Made by a program: the position numbers and the translations under genes. From the IMG/VR virus record IMGVR_UViG_3300022918_000018, positions 1 through 44,178 of that record: DNA of 44,178 nt, one strand, 5' to 3'. This DNA is from a virus. Shown in pieces: positions 34,882-43,666 of this stretch. How positions within the stretch are numbered: position 1 is the stretch's first letter; the number at the start of each line of letters is the position of its first letter. The notes under the pieces were generated by a model. It made no database searches, was not told where the DNA came from, and saw only the letters and a program-made list of their open reading frames with translations.

Positions 34882-36702
34882 CTAATTTACACTGTAGCTA
34901 AAACTAGCAGTAATATTTGATAATCCAGATGTTGAAGCTTTGTATATTATTGCAGCTTTTGATTCACTAATTACAGAAACTTGTGCTGAAAAATTAGCGT
35001 TTGCAGTAGCCCCTGTTGCTATTCCGGAAAGTAAACTTGTAGAAACATTTCGATTAAAAGGCAGTGATATATCTATTTGAACGCCTGAAAAGCTAACAGG
35101 TGTGGCTGCTAAAGCTATCATGACATTTACTATATTATCCATTTTTGTATAAGTAGCCGATATAAGTGTTGCACCAGTAACATTTAGAGTGTTTTCTAAA
35201 GATGGTGTATATGTACCAGAACTATAAATAGAATTAACATAATCAGTAGTTACGATTTTATTTCTTACACCGTTGTGAGTTTCCCATAGTTCGCCATTTT
35301 CATTTCTTTCAATTGCTCCGTTCTGAGGAACTGTTGTTAAAGTGCCATTTGGTATAATTAAAGGTGCACTAGTCGCAGTACCCGCCGGTGTTTTGAGAAA
35401 ATCGTTTGCTAAGGCAAGCAATCCCGACCTATATGGTAAGCCTACGAAAATATTTTCCACTGGAGGAGCGTATGGACTTATGAACATGGAGTTCCCGCTC
35501 GGAAATATCCATTTGATTGATTCCCAGCCATATTGTACCTGTCGATTACCATAAAGAGAACTATCAAGCCGCGAAACAAACTTATCTTGTTTCATTTCAG
35601 TCGTGTAGATTTCATAACCTGTACTATTGTTAACTTTTAAACCTTGGGAAAAATTCCAAACCCCTCCGATAGTTTGAGTTTGCGTTTTAATCCAGTTCCA
35701 CCAATTAAACAATTTCGAACGGCTCACGACTTTGTTATCTTCTGGAACGGCTGCCGCTATTTGCGTTTCGGCATCAGTTGCTAAAGTTGCTGTCAATTTG
35801 ATTTGATTTAACTGTTTGCCCATTTCAGCGGTTAACGCATTTGTAACACCTCCGGTAGTCAAATCATTAACTAAAATTGAACTTAATGAAACCTGAACGG
35901 TTTCGATTGCGTCAACGATTTCCTGAATAGTATCAAGATCAATATTATCTGATCTCAACATTGTATTGATGCCATTTATCTGATTCTGTAAAAGCCTTCC
36001 TTGCTCTGCACTTAATAAAGATTCCGTACCTCCCGATGTTAAATCATTTACGATGTTCAGATACTCACTTGCGATTTTTACCAAATCATTTAATGGAGTG
36101 TACCCACCGGCCAAACCTTTTTGTGATTTATCCTCTTTATTCAGCTCTAAAATTTTCCCCATCTCGGCTGTCAAAGCTTTTGTGATACCTCCAGAAGTAA
36201 GGTCATTTACCAAAATAGTAGCTATTGACGTTTGAATTTGTGTAACATTATCTACAATTTTCTGAACTGTATCGAGATCAACATTATCACATTTTAATAA
36301 TCTATTAATATTGTCTATTTGGTTTTGCAAAACAACACCTTGTTCAGCTGATAGTATTGAGTTTTCACCTCCAGCTGTTAAGTTGTTGATTAAATTTAGA
36401 TACTGATGAGCAATTTTTGAAAACTCATCTAACGGAACATAACCGCCGGCCACACCTTTTTGATATTTATCTTCTTTACCTGAAAATAACCCAGCATGGG
36501 CAATTTGATCGTTTTTATGATCGTCTAACTGCGATTTTTCAGCTTTTGTATCCAGCGTAGTTTCAAGTTCTTCAATATCTTTTATAGGTACTTTTTCATA
36601 TTTGTGTCGAAAAGAATCCCAAGTATCCCAAAATTGATCCTGAGAAGGTTTTGAACCTGTTTTAAACCAATTTTTTATAGCGTTTAATGTTTGAATTGCC
36701 AT
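34882..36702 (-). CDS. Tail fibre paralogue 3
   Basis: 606 residues. The N-terminal ~55 residues are a diverged copy of the shared fibre module (AIQTLNAIKNWFKTGSKPSQ, FWDTWDSFRHKYEKVPIKDI). The next 250 residues hold three repeated blocks of 'KGxAGGYxPLxxxxKIAxxYLNxxNxLTxGG ... LSAEQGxxLQNQI', a stalk of coiled-coil type. The C-terminal part (SGTYTPSLENTLNVTGATLIS ... SNITASFSYSVN) is a beta-rich tip of its own. Its own promoter, P7, and terminator make it an independent fibre unit. Confidence 0.78.
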   Translation of the reverse strand: MAIQTLNAIKNWFKTGSKPSQDQFWDTWDSFRHKYEKVPIKDIEELETTLDTKAEKSQLDDHKNDQIAHAGLFSGKEDKYQKGVAGGYVPLDEFSKIAHQYLNLINNLTAGGENSILSAEQGVVLQNQIDNINRLLKCDNVDLDTVQKIVDNVTQIQTSIATILVNDLTSGGITKALTAEMGKILELNKEDKSQKGLAGGYTPLNDLVKIASEYLNIVNDLTSGGTESLLSAEQGRLLQNQINGINTMLRSDNIDLDTIQEIVDAIETVQVSLSSILVNDLTTGGVTNALTAEMGKQLNQIKLTATLATDAETQIAAAVPEDNKVVSRSKLFNWWNWIKTQTQTIGGVWNFSQGLKVNNSTGYEIYTTEMKQDKFVSRLDSSLYGNRQVQYGWESIKWIFPSGNSMFISPYAPPVENIFVGLPYRSGLLALANDFLKTPAGTATSAPLIIPNGTLTTVPQNGAIERNENGELWETHNGVRNKIVTTDYVNSIYSSGTYTPSLENTLNVTGATLISATYTKMDNIVNVMIALAATPVSFSGVQIDISLPFNRNVSTSLLSGIATGATANANFSAQVSVISESKAAIIYKASTSGLSNITASFSYSVN

Positions 36703-36746
36703 GTTTTTTTATTTTATAATTAGAGATTGCGATAAAGTCAACTCTT

Positions 36747-36917
36747 TTAGGTATTGAGATGATGATCAATACAATTGAAGGTTTTAATAAGTGTCCATTT
36801 ATTAGAGTTGAGACAAATTCCTTTTGCGAAATTTATTTTTGACAGAAAAGAATAAAAAGTAATCTTGTCGGGAATTTTGGGCATTTTTCGGATGCCTCCA
36901 GATAATAAAAAATCCAT
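36747..36917 (-). CDS. Small conserved peptide upstream of fibre 3 (KMPKIPDK type)
   Basis: 56 codons, ATG 36917 to TAA 36747, 44 nt before fibre 3 and first in the P7 unit. It shares DFLLSxGxxKMPKIPDK with the peptide before fibre 2. The C-terminal part is unrelated. Possibly a short fibre-attachment or assembly factor; unknown. Confidence 0.55.
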   Translation of the reverse strand: MDFLLSGGIRKMPKIPDKITFYSFLSKINFAKGICLNSNKWTLIKTFNCIDHHLNT

Positions 36918-37039
36918 AACGGCTATTTTAAAGTGATTAATAATAAAGGCGAGTGGTATTTTTTTTTTGAAAAATAATGGTGAAATACAAATATGATTGT
37001 TTAAAAATCAATAGATATTATTTTTTGTTTTGGAGAAAG

Positions 37040-37104
37040 CAAAAGTAGGAAAAGGAATATGTTTTTAATAAAATTCAGCTTGCTCTATTCAGTAGGTTCA
37101 GTAG
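37040..37104 (-). promoter_or_regulatory. Shared-type promoter P7 (fibre 3 unit)
   Basis: Element CTACTGAACCTACTG (37090-37104, minus) ends 42 bp before TACTTTTG (37040-37047), an exact TAnnTTTG box. It is divergent from P8, with 9 bp between the two elements. Confidence 0.75.
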
Positions 37105-37113
37105 AAAGATAAC

Positions 37114-37178
37114 TTGCTGAAACTACTGAATACAAGTGGTTTGAAATTTAGAAATCAAAAACGATGATACTACTTTTA
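37114..37178 (+). promoter_or_regulatory. Shared-type promoter P8 (plus-strand effector)
   Basis: Element TTGCTGAAACTACTG (37114-37128, plus) ends 42 bp before TACTTTTA (37171-37178, followed by CA). The only plus-strand copy. The box overlaps an in-frame ATG at 37164, so translation must start downstream, at 37200. Confidence 0.78.
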
Positions 37179-37199
37179 CACCCAGAAAAACACCAAGCG

Positions 37200-40100
37200 A
37201 TGAGTAAAAATGTAATTCATAATTTCAATCTTTCTATAAAAAATAGTACTGAAATAAAAAGTTCAGAACATTTAACAGAAACCCTCATAAAAGAACTGGC
37301 CAAAGTCTCAAAAGAAATGAGCCAGCAAAAAGATATTGTACAATTATGGCAGGAGCAGAATAATCAAAATGCAACTGCTATTTTAAATAATTCTATTGCC
37401 TCAGCCGAAGAAGGTGCGATCGATACCACTGCCGTAACACTGCAAAATCCGATGGAATCGATTAGCAATACTCCTTTGGCATTAGAGGTAATGAAGGATT
37501 CTAATGTTTCAACCGGAATTGGAGAATCTGGTTTATTTACTACTTCAACAACAGTCCCAATCGAAGGAGGCGCCGCAGATAACACTCTAAGAGCAGAAAG
37601 AAGTTCTTTTGTATCAAACGGCATTACTCCTTCGATAATAGGAGATCAGGATTTGACTAATCAAGTATATTCAGGTATTTCGGCACAACAAAGTCTGATG
37701 GTGCCGGAAAGTCTTCAAGTAAATGGTAAAGAGCCGTCTGTAGAAGTAATTAAAGCTGGGGTTAAAAAGAAGTTAGATGCTGCAGTTATTGAAAATGATA
37801 CTGAATCTATAAAATATTGGACAACTATTTCTAAGGCTTTTGATCAAGGCGCGACAGTTTTTGATTTTGATGGAAAACCGGATCATATTTTGTTTTCTCA
37901 AATGTATGCTGAATTAAAGCAGCTAAATTCATCTTCGATAGCGGTTCAAAACTTTAATTGGGAGGTTGTTCGCGAAAAAATGATTAAAGCAATCGATGCC
38001 AATATACTTAAAGGATCTATTTCTATTGATAGTAAAAAACGTTGGGAAATAATTAAAGGTCAATTGACCAATGAGAAAACAAATGTTGCCAATCTTTTTG
38101 AACGATATAATGAATTGTTTTTGTTATTAAAAGAAGTAGAAGGACTTGATACTTTGCCTACTACTATTACAATAACTACCAAAACAAAGATATATCCTAA
38201 TTTGAGTGCGGATAATCTATATGCAGATATTGGAAAAGAAGCTGTATATGTTTTCCTTAAAGAAGTAAACAATAAAGAGGTGCATGGAAGTGCAGTAAAC
38301 AAAGGGGCAGTAAAAATTAAGAATGCTACTACGACTTCGTTTATTGTTGGTGAAAGTCTCGAATTTTTTGTCGATGAAGCTTTTATAAATCAGACACCAC
38401 ATAAAAAAGAAAATATTAACTGGGTAGTATATAATAACGGTACTAAAAAAGAGAATATTTTTAAAAATGAAGGCACTTCTTTTAGCTATAATTTTGATAT
38501 GCCAGGAACATACAGAATCGATGCTTATGGAAAAAATTATACAGTCAATCAGAAAAAAAGCGCAAAAACGGCTACTTTCATAGAGTTAAAAATAATAACT
38601 CAGGAAATTGTAATTACACCTCCGGCAAATGCAGCTAGTGAATTTATAAGACCTTTTAGCGAAGAGAAAAACTTTAAAGTATCGCTAAAACATACTGCAG
38701 TAAAAACGCTAAATCTATTAAAACTGTATTATCATGTTGAAAGTACAACTGCTGATAAAATAACTAAAATTTCAGATGAGCAAGAGTTAGACTCATCAGG
38801 TATTATTAAACTGGGAATGCCTGATTTAGGTACTTATAAAATTAAAGTTTTTAGTAAAGATCAATATGGATTATTTAAGGAATTTAAAACTTCAGTAATT
38901 AAAAATGAAGTAACGAGTATTGGTCTCGCTCAAGACTCACTTAACAATAATGTGTTTTTATTAGGTATTCCAAACAGGGAGATAATTTTAGAAGTGAAAA
39001 AATTCAAAATAAACCCTCCTACAGACGAAGAAAAAGAAGACGTAAGATGGATGATTTATGATTCTAATAATAAACCATATCTGGCACCTGGAACTGTATT
39101 ATTCACAGATAAAAAAGATTCTCTAAAAGCATATATTCATAAATGGATGTCTTTTAGTATACCTATTCCTCAAAAAGTAGGACATTATACAGTAGAAGCT
39201 TTTAGTGATAGTCAAAAAGGAGCCAAATCAGAATGTGTTTATAAAATGGAAGTAAAACATCCGGAAGTTACTGAAGCTTACTGGACATGGAGTGGCGGAA
39301 GTAAAAAAAATACTTCTGGTTTTTCAGGAGAAAGCAATTACATAAAGGCTCAAATACCGCACTATGAAAATCAAAAGGTTAGAGTTTACTTTTATTTAAA
39401 TAATGCAAAAACAAGTCATTACGTTGATGTAAAAACAAATGGAAAAGGTCAAATTTTTGAAGAAGTAAAATTTGATGCTGTTTTTCAAAAAGCAATCGGA
39501 TTCAATAGTGGAAAAAATGCTAATGTTGGATTTAAATTATTAGGAATCCAGAACAGTAAACCGTATCCTTTTAATACACCAGCTAATTACGAGTCAGATA
39601 CTATTTTGTCTGTGACAACAGATACAAAAATTCTTGATGTTTATTTTACTTATGATGGAAGTAGGGTAACTTCAGAAGATGAAGTTCCATTTGGTAAAAA
39701 CGGAGCAATTGTAACTGTAGTGGCTAAAACTCAAAATTTGGTTGGACAAGAAATTGAGCTTACTGCTCATAAAGTGGGAGAAAAACCATCTTTTAGTAAT
39801 AAAACAAGAGTAAATTCAGAAGGAGTTGCAACAATTAGTTTTGCTCTAATGAACATTAATAAAAAACTCAAAAATGGATCACAAATAAAGTATTATGCAG
39901 GTGTTGAAGGATATTCTACGAAGCATTTGACTAATAAAGTATTGGTTATGATTGTTGGTGAAGGGAACGTAAATAATAAAATAGATGAAAATGATTTGCA
40001 AATAATTTGGGGAGGAAAAGTAAGTGTTTTATTTAGACAAAAAGTTGTTGCTATTTGTGAAGATCTTTGGGGAAAAGAACGAAAGTATGAAATGGCAAAT

Positions 40101-41189
40101 GCCTTAATGATTGCTATGTCTGTAGAAACTGCTGAAACATTTAGCAGTTCTCTAATACGATTAACAAAACAAGGATATATTGGAGTTTCGAAAGAAGAGC
40201 ATAAAAATAATCCGGATTTAGTAAAAGGGAAGCCTATTGGTTTAGCTCAATTTACACAAGATGCCGTCGTATCTCTTATTTTAAAAGAAAAAGGAATTTC
40301 AGAAAATGCTAAAACTGCCGGGGCTATAACTCAAAAAGAGATTAATGATTACAAGCAAAAGTTAGCTTTATTATCGCCAGAAGATCAATTAGATTACGTT
40401 AAAAACTACTTTATGCTATTTAATAATCATAAAAAGGTTCAAAGGCCAGAAGATGTTTATATGATAATTTTTGCGCCAAGCGCTACTGGTAAAGGGGATA
40501 ATGTAGATATCTACAAAAAGTATTTGACAAAAGAAGATAAGGATAATGAAAAAGTAAATTTAAAATACAAAAAGAATGCTACAATGGATACTAAAAATGA
40601 CGGATTTAATAAAGGTAATAATGATGAAATAATTCAATCGGGAGAGTTACTAGCCAGATATCGTGAAATGAAGGCAAAAGGACTAAGATATGCGATTGAT
40701 ATTAATGAAGCCAGAAAACTTAATCAGGTTCTAGCCGAAAAAATATTAAAAAGTGGAAGAGTAACTTTTGCAAATTCGCACCAATCAGGTATAAAGGATA
40801 ATGCCATGGCAATTGATAACATAACTGATACTAGTGTTGGTAAAAATGCGAAAAAAAGTAATTATGAAAATGCAAAAGGTGGTGAAGTTGCAATTTTATC
40901 TGAAATGTTGTATGTATTATATGAATTAAGCAAAGATTATAAATTAAATATTTCAGAAATTGCTGGAGCTTCACACAGTATTAATAGTTATCATTATAAA
41001 GGAGTAGCATTTGATATTAATGAGATAGATGGAGTTCATATGGGTACAAGAGGTAAGCCGGCATTTACGCTTGAATTTCACGAAAAAATACGTAACATAG
41101 CTAAAAAGAATGGGGCTACAAAAGTCTTAGATCCTTATAATAGGCCAACAGATCATTATAATCATATTCATATTGAAATAACTAACTAA
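37200..41189 (+). CDS. Large effector candidate: Ig-like repeats, transglycosylase-like and M15 peptidase domains
   Basis: 1329 residues from ATG 37200; the ATG at 37164 lies upstream of the -7 box of P8 and cannot be in the transcript. Order: a polar, helical N-terminus (to ~300); several Ig-like beta domains (~340-910: GTYRIDAYGKNYTV, GTYKIKVFSKDQYG, GHYTVEAFSDSQKG); a lytic-transglycosylase-like domain (~925-1140: VVAICEDLWG ... MIAMSVETAETF with a candidate catalytic Glu near 975, then GLAQFTQDA and LDYVKNYF); and a C-terminal M15 peptidase (SYHYKGVAFDIN and HYNHIHIEI, zinc ligands). No signal peptide, so it needs delivery. It would cut both glycan and peptide of peptidoglycan. A tape-measure role is possible but less likely. 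Immunity candidates follow. Confidence 0.72.
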   Translation: MSKNVIHNFNLSIKNSTEIKSSEHLTETLIKELAKVSKEMSQQKDIVQLWQEQNNQNATAILNNSIASAEEGAIDTTAVTLQNPMESISNTPLALEVMKDSNVSTGIGESGLFTTSTTVPIEGGAADNTLRAERSSFVSNGITPSIIGDQDLTNQVYSGISAQQSLMVPESLQVNGKEPSVEVIKAGVKKKLDAAVIENDTESIKYWTTISKAFDQGATVFDFDGKPDHILFSQMYAELKQLNSSSIAVQNFNWEVVREKMIKAIDANILKGSISIDSKKRWEIIKGQLTNEKTNVANLFERYNELFLLLKEVEGLDTLPTTITITTKTKIYPNLSADNLYADIGKEAVYVFLKEVNNKEVHGSAVNKGAVKIKNATTTSFIVGESLEFFVDEAFINQTPHKKENINWVVYNNGTKKENIFKNEGTSFSYNFDMPGTYRIDAYGKNYTVNQKKSAKTATFIELKIITQEIVITPPANAASEFIRPFSEEKNFKVSLKHTAVKTLNLLKLYYHVESTTADKITKISDEQELDSSGIIKLGMPDLGTYKIKVFSKDQYGLFKEFKTSVIKNEVTSIGLAQDSLNNNVFLLGIPNREIILEVKKFKINPPTDEEKEDVRWMIYDSNNKPYLAPGTVLFTDKKDSLKAYIHKWMSFSIPIPQKVGHYTVEAFSDSQKGAKSECVYKMEVKHPEVTEAYWTWSGGSKKNTSGFSGESNYIKAQIPHYENQKVRVYFYLNNAKTSHYVDVKTNGKGQIFEEVKFDAVFQKAIGFNSGKNANVGFKLLGIQNSKPYPFNTPANYESDTILSVTTDTKILDVYFTYDGSRVTSEDEVPFGKNGAIVTVVAKTQNLVGQEIELTAHKVGEKPSFSNKTRVNSEGVATISFALMNINKKLKNGSQIKYYAGVEGYSTKHLTNKVLVMIVGEGNVNNKIDENDLQIIWGGKVSVLFRQKVVAICEDLWGKERKYEMANALMIAMSVETAETFSSSLIRLTKQGYIGVSKEEHKNNPDLVKGKPIGLAQFTQDAVVSLILKEKGISENAKTAGAITQKEINDYKQKLALLSPEDQLDYVKNYFMLFNNHKKVQRPEDVYMIIFAPSATGKGDNVDIYKKYLTKEDKDNEKVNLKYKKNATMDTKNDGFNKGNNDEIIQSGELLARYREMKAKGLRYAIDINEARKLNQVLAEKILKSGRVTFANSHQSGIKDNAMAIDNITDTSVGKNAKKSNYENAKGGEVAILSEMLYVLYELSKDYKLNISEIAGASHSINSYHYKGVAFDINEIDGVHMGTRGKPAFTLEFHEKIRNIAKKNGATKVLDPYNRPTDHYNHIHIEITN

Positions 41190-41215
41190 ATACGATATAT
41201 TTGGAAAAAAATATT

Positions 41216-41938
41216 ATGAAGAAAATACTTTTGCCTATTGTCATATTGACTTTATTTTCTTGTACCAAAGAGAAAACAGAAAGTTGGAGAATAAATAATT
41301 ATGAATATATAGTTAAAACAGATAGTGTTAATGTACAGGTGATTAATAGAGATACTTTAAAGTTTTATTACTTAAAAGATAAATTAAGATCAATTACTAT
41401 AAATGATTTTATAACACCAAAATATGATACAGTTGAAGATGATCCGTTTTATTTTAAAACAATTTATTGTATTGATGAAAACTATGAATTTAATGCTGTA
41501 ATTACAGAATTGAACAATATTAAAATAATAGGTGATTTTAAACAAAAAAATGAATATGAGTTAATTAATAATGTTTGGGTAAAAAGAGGAAGTATCGAAA
41601 ATTATTTTTATGATAGTGAACTCCTAAACTTAGATATAGCCTTAACAAAAATTAACGATTATAATTATCCAAAATCAGTAATTAAAATCCCTAAGGAAAA
41701 TTTGTTAGATTTAGTCATTGATCAAGATAAAGAGATTGCTTTATATGATGTCAAAGATTTGAAGAGAATTAAAAATAAGTTTTATAAAAAAAATCCATTT
41801 AAGTATTTAAGAGATATTAAAGTAATCAAAAGAGAAAATCAAAAATTAGTTCTTGCAAAAATTATAGAAATTGAAAATGATGTTGAATATTATATAAACT
41901 TAAAAGACATTGAATCAGATGTTGTGTCAGCAGATTAA
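41216..41938 (+). CDS. Lipoprotein, candidate immunity protein of island C
   Basis: 240 residues from ATG 41216 (the in-frame TTG at 41201 is not needed); lipobox in KKILLPIVILTLFSC. The mature part is lysine-, asparagine- and isoleucine-rich with alternating strands. It begins 26 nt after the large effector gene. Periplasmic lipid anchoring would suit protection against a wall-degrading toxin. No known family. Confidence 0.6.
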   Translation: MKKILLPIVILTLFSCTKEKTESWRINNYEYIVKTDSVNVQVINRDTLKFYYLKDKLRSITINDFITPKYDTVEDDPFYFKTIYCIDENYEFNAVITELNNIKIIGDFKQKNEYELINNVWVKRGSIENYFYDSELLNLDIALTKINDYNYPKSVIKIPKENLLDLVIDQDKEIALYDVKDLKRIKNKFYKKNPFKYLRDIKVIKRENQKLVLAKIIEIENDVEYYINLKDIESDVVSAD

Positions 41939-42359
41939 TTTATTATCAGTGTTTGCTAAAAATGAGATGAGAAGTAAAATAAAAATGCCTCTTTATCACT
42001 ATGAATTCTATGCTTTGGTGAATTATACTTATAATATTGGTTCGGCATTTAAAGCTCCTAATTTAATAAGATACATCAATTCTAAGCATTTTAAACTTCA
42101 AGCAGGTGTTTGTATGTCTTTGTTGGGGCATATTGTTAGGGTAGTAGATGTAAATGACATTGGAATAATCGTTGATGATCCATATGGAAGAATACAGAGT
42201 TTTAAAATAAGAAAAGAAAAAGGGAATAAGGGCGGATACAATGGTGGTAAAAATTATCCAGATAATTCTATATTAAAAGGAGAGTCCAATCTTTGGCCGT
42301 GGGAACAACTTAAAAAAGATAAAATTGAATTTAATTATTATGAATGGTATTATTTATAG
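41910..42359 (+). pseudogene. Mosaic remnant: GH24 lysozyme-like and C39-like pieces
   Basis: About 149 codons. Residues ~15-55 resemble the middle of a GH24 lysozyme (KIKMPLYHYEFYALVNYTYNIGS, 'EF-x-ALV-x-x-x-x-NIG'). Residues ~65-100 (AGVCMSLLGHIVRVVDVNDIGIIVDDPYGRI in pieces) resemble part of a C39-like or papain-like peptidase. The catalytic N-terminus of the lysozyme is absent, and no ATG stands at a sensible start. It overlaps the lipoprotein genes on both sides (29 nt and 20 nt). I read it as an orphan effector tail left by recombination. Confidence 0.5.
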
Positions 42360-43350
42360 AATAACAATTATTTGCACATTATTTATTCTGTTTGGGTGTA
42401 AAAAAGAATCTATAAAAAAAGAAGATAAAAGTAATGTGCTTAGTATTAATGACATTAAACTAATAAAATTTCAAGATACATTATGGCTTGATTATGAAGG
42501 TGATTATCTTGGAGAAGATATTGATTTTGGTAAAAACGAATCTCAATATAAATCATTATTATTTAATAAAATGGCCTTAGATCATGAGAGTTCTGAACGA
42601 TTTAAAAAATTAGAATATAGTGATGTAAAAACATTTGAATGGATAAAGATTAAAAAGAGAATTAATCTAAACCCAAATTACAATACTGTAATACTTTCAA
42701 CTCTAGAATCTGTTTATACATTATTAAATTACAATTCAAAAGATGAACTAATAGATTTTTTAGACTTATCAAAATTTAATCAACAAATCTGTCAATGTAC
42801 ATCCAGCGTTTACATCAATAAAAATGGTATTATTCATTGTCAAATAGAATCAGGTAACCCTTTTTATCCTTATGTAGATTATAAGGTTAATGATAAAGGG
42901 AAGTTTGAAATTATTGATCAGTTTTCTCCTCCTGATGAAGAAAAAATGGCAGCTCCGGAAAGACTTGAATATATTATAAAAAAAGCTGCTTTAGTGGTTG
43001 ATAAAGTTAATTTGAAATCATACTTAGAATCAGATGAATTTACTTCTTCAAATACCACTTATATAGATGAAAAGGATATAAAGAACATTTTGTTTTCCAA
43101 AAGCCATTCTAAAGAGGTCTATAAATTGTTTTGCGATTCAATCGAACAATATGATGAAGATAAAAGTTTGAATATTTTAGGAAAAGTTTTAAATAAAAGG
43201 AACATACTGTTGATTTGTAATTTAAGCAGAGCAGACCAAATAGGTGTGATATTTATACTAAATAAAAATCACGAAATTACAGACTGTAAAATTTATAGTA
43301 TTGATAATCCATCCACTGATGAAAGTATCTCAGGTTTAGTAAAAGAATAA
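42340..43350 (+). CDS. Lipoprotein, second candidate immunity protein of island C
   Basis: 336 residues from ATG 42340; signal and lipobox in NGIIYRITIICTLFILFGC. The gene starts inside the last 20 nt of the mosaic remnant, as immunity genes often do with their toxin. The mature protein is acidic with two likely domains: residues ~40-190 and ~210-336. No family recognised. It ends ~55 nt before a terminator. Confidence 0.6.
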   Translation: MNGIIYRITIICTLFILFGCKKESIKKEDKSNVLSINDIKLIKFQDTLWLDYEGDYLGEDIDFGKNESQYKSLLFNKMALDHESSERFKKLEYSDVKTFEWIKIKKRINLNPNYNTVILSTLESVYTLLNYNSKDELIDFLDLSKFNQQICQCTSSVYINKNGIIHCQIESGNPFYPYVDYKVNDKGKFEIIDQFSPPDEEKMAAPERLEYIIKKAALVVDKVNLKSYLESDEFTSSNTTYIDEKDIKNILFSKSHSKEVYKLFCDSIEQYDEDKSLNILGKVLNKRNILLICNLSRADQIGVIFILNKNHEITDCKIYSIDNPSTDESISGLVKE

Positions 43351-43403
43351 AACGTTACCTGAATAAGCACAATGTTAATACGTTTGCAATAATTTGTAAA
43401 ATT

Positions 43404-43434
43404 AAAAACTACCTCTAAAACTGGTAGTTTTTTT
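43404..43434 (+). terminator. Terminator after island C
   Basis: A perfect 10-bp hairpin (AAAAACTACC/GGTAGTTTTT, 9-nt loop) followed by further T. It marks the right end of the particle locus. The following ~230 nt (43435-43666) hold no gene I can support, only the presumed promoter region of the next gene. Confidence 0.75.
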
Positions 43435-43666
43435 GTTTAAAAGAATATCATATTTTAGCGCAAAGTCGAAATACTTTTGTACTTTTTTTGTTTAATTTTT
43501 TTATTTTCAAAATCTTTTTGCTATCAATAAGTACAAATACACCCCTTAAAAAGAAAATATAGAGACTGCTGATTTTTGTATTAGATTTACCTTGCAGGAC
43601 GTTTGACACCTCTTTTGTATCAAATCCATTCAAAATTTATTGTTGAGCTCTTATTTTATTCTATAT

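Noticed and set aside
2396-43350. Complete temperate prophage
   Set aside because: No integrase, terminase, portal, capsid or replication genes, and no direct-repeat attachment sites or tRNA at the borders (2.29-2.39 and 43.44-43.66 kb checked).
43448-43633. 61-codon minus-strand frame between the terminator and the sensor gene
   Set aside because: No recognisable domain, low complexity (lysine/isoleucine), and it lies in the probable promoter region of the sensor gene.
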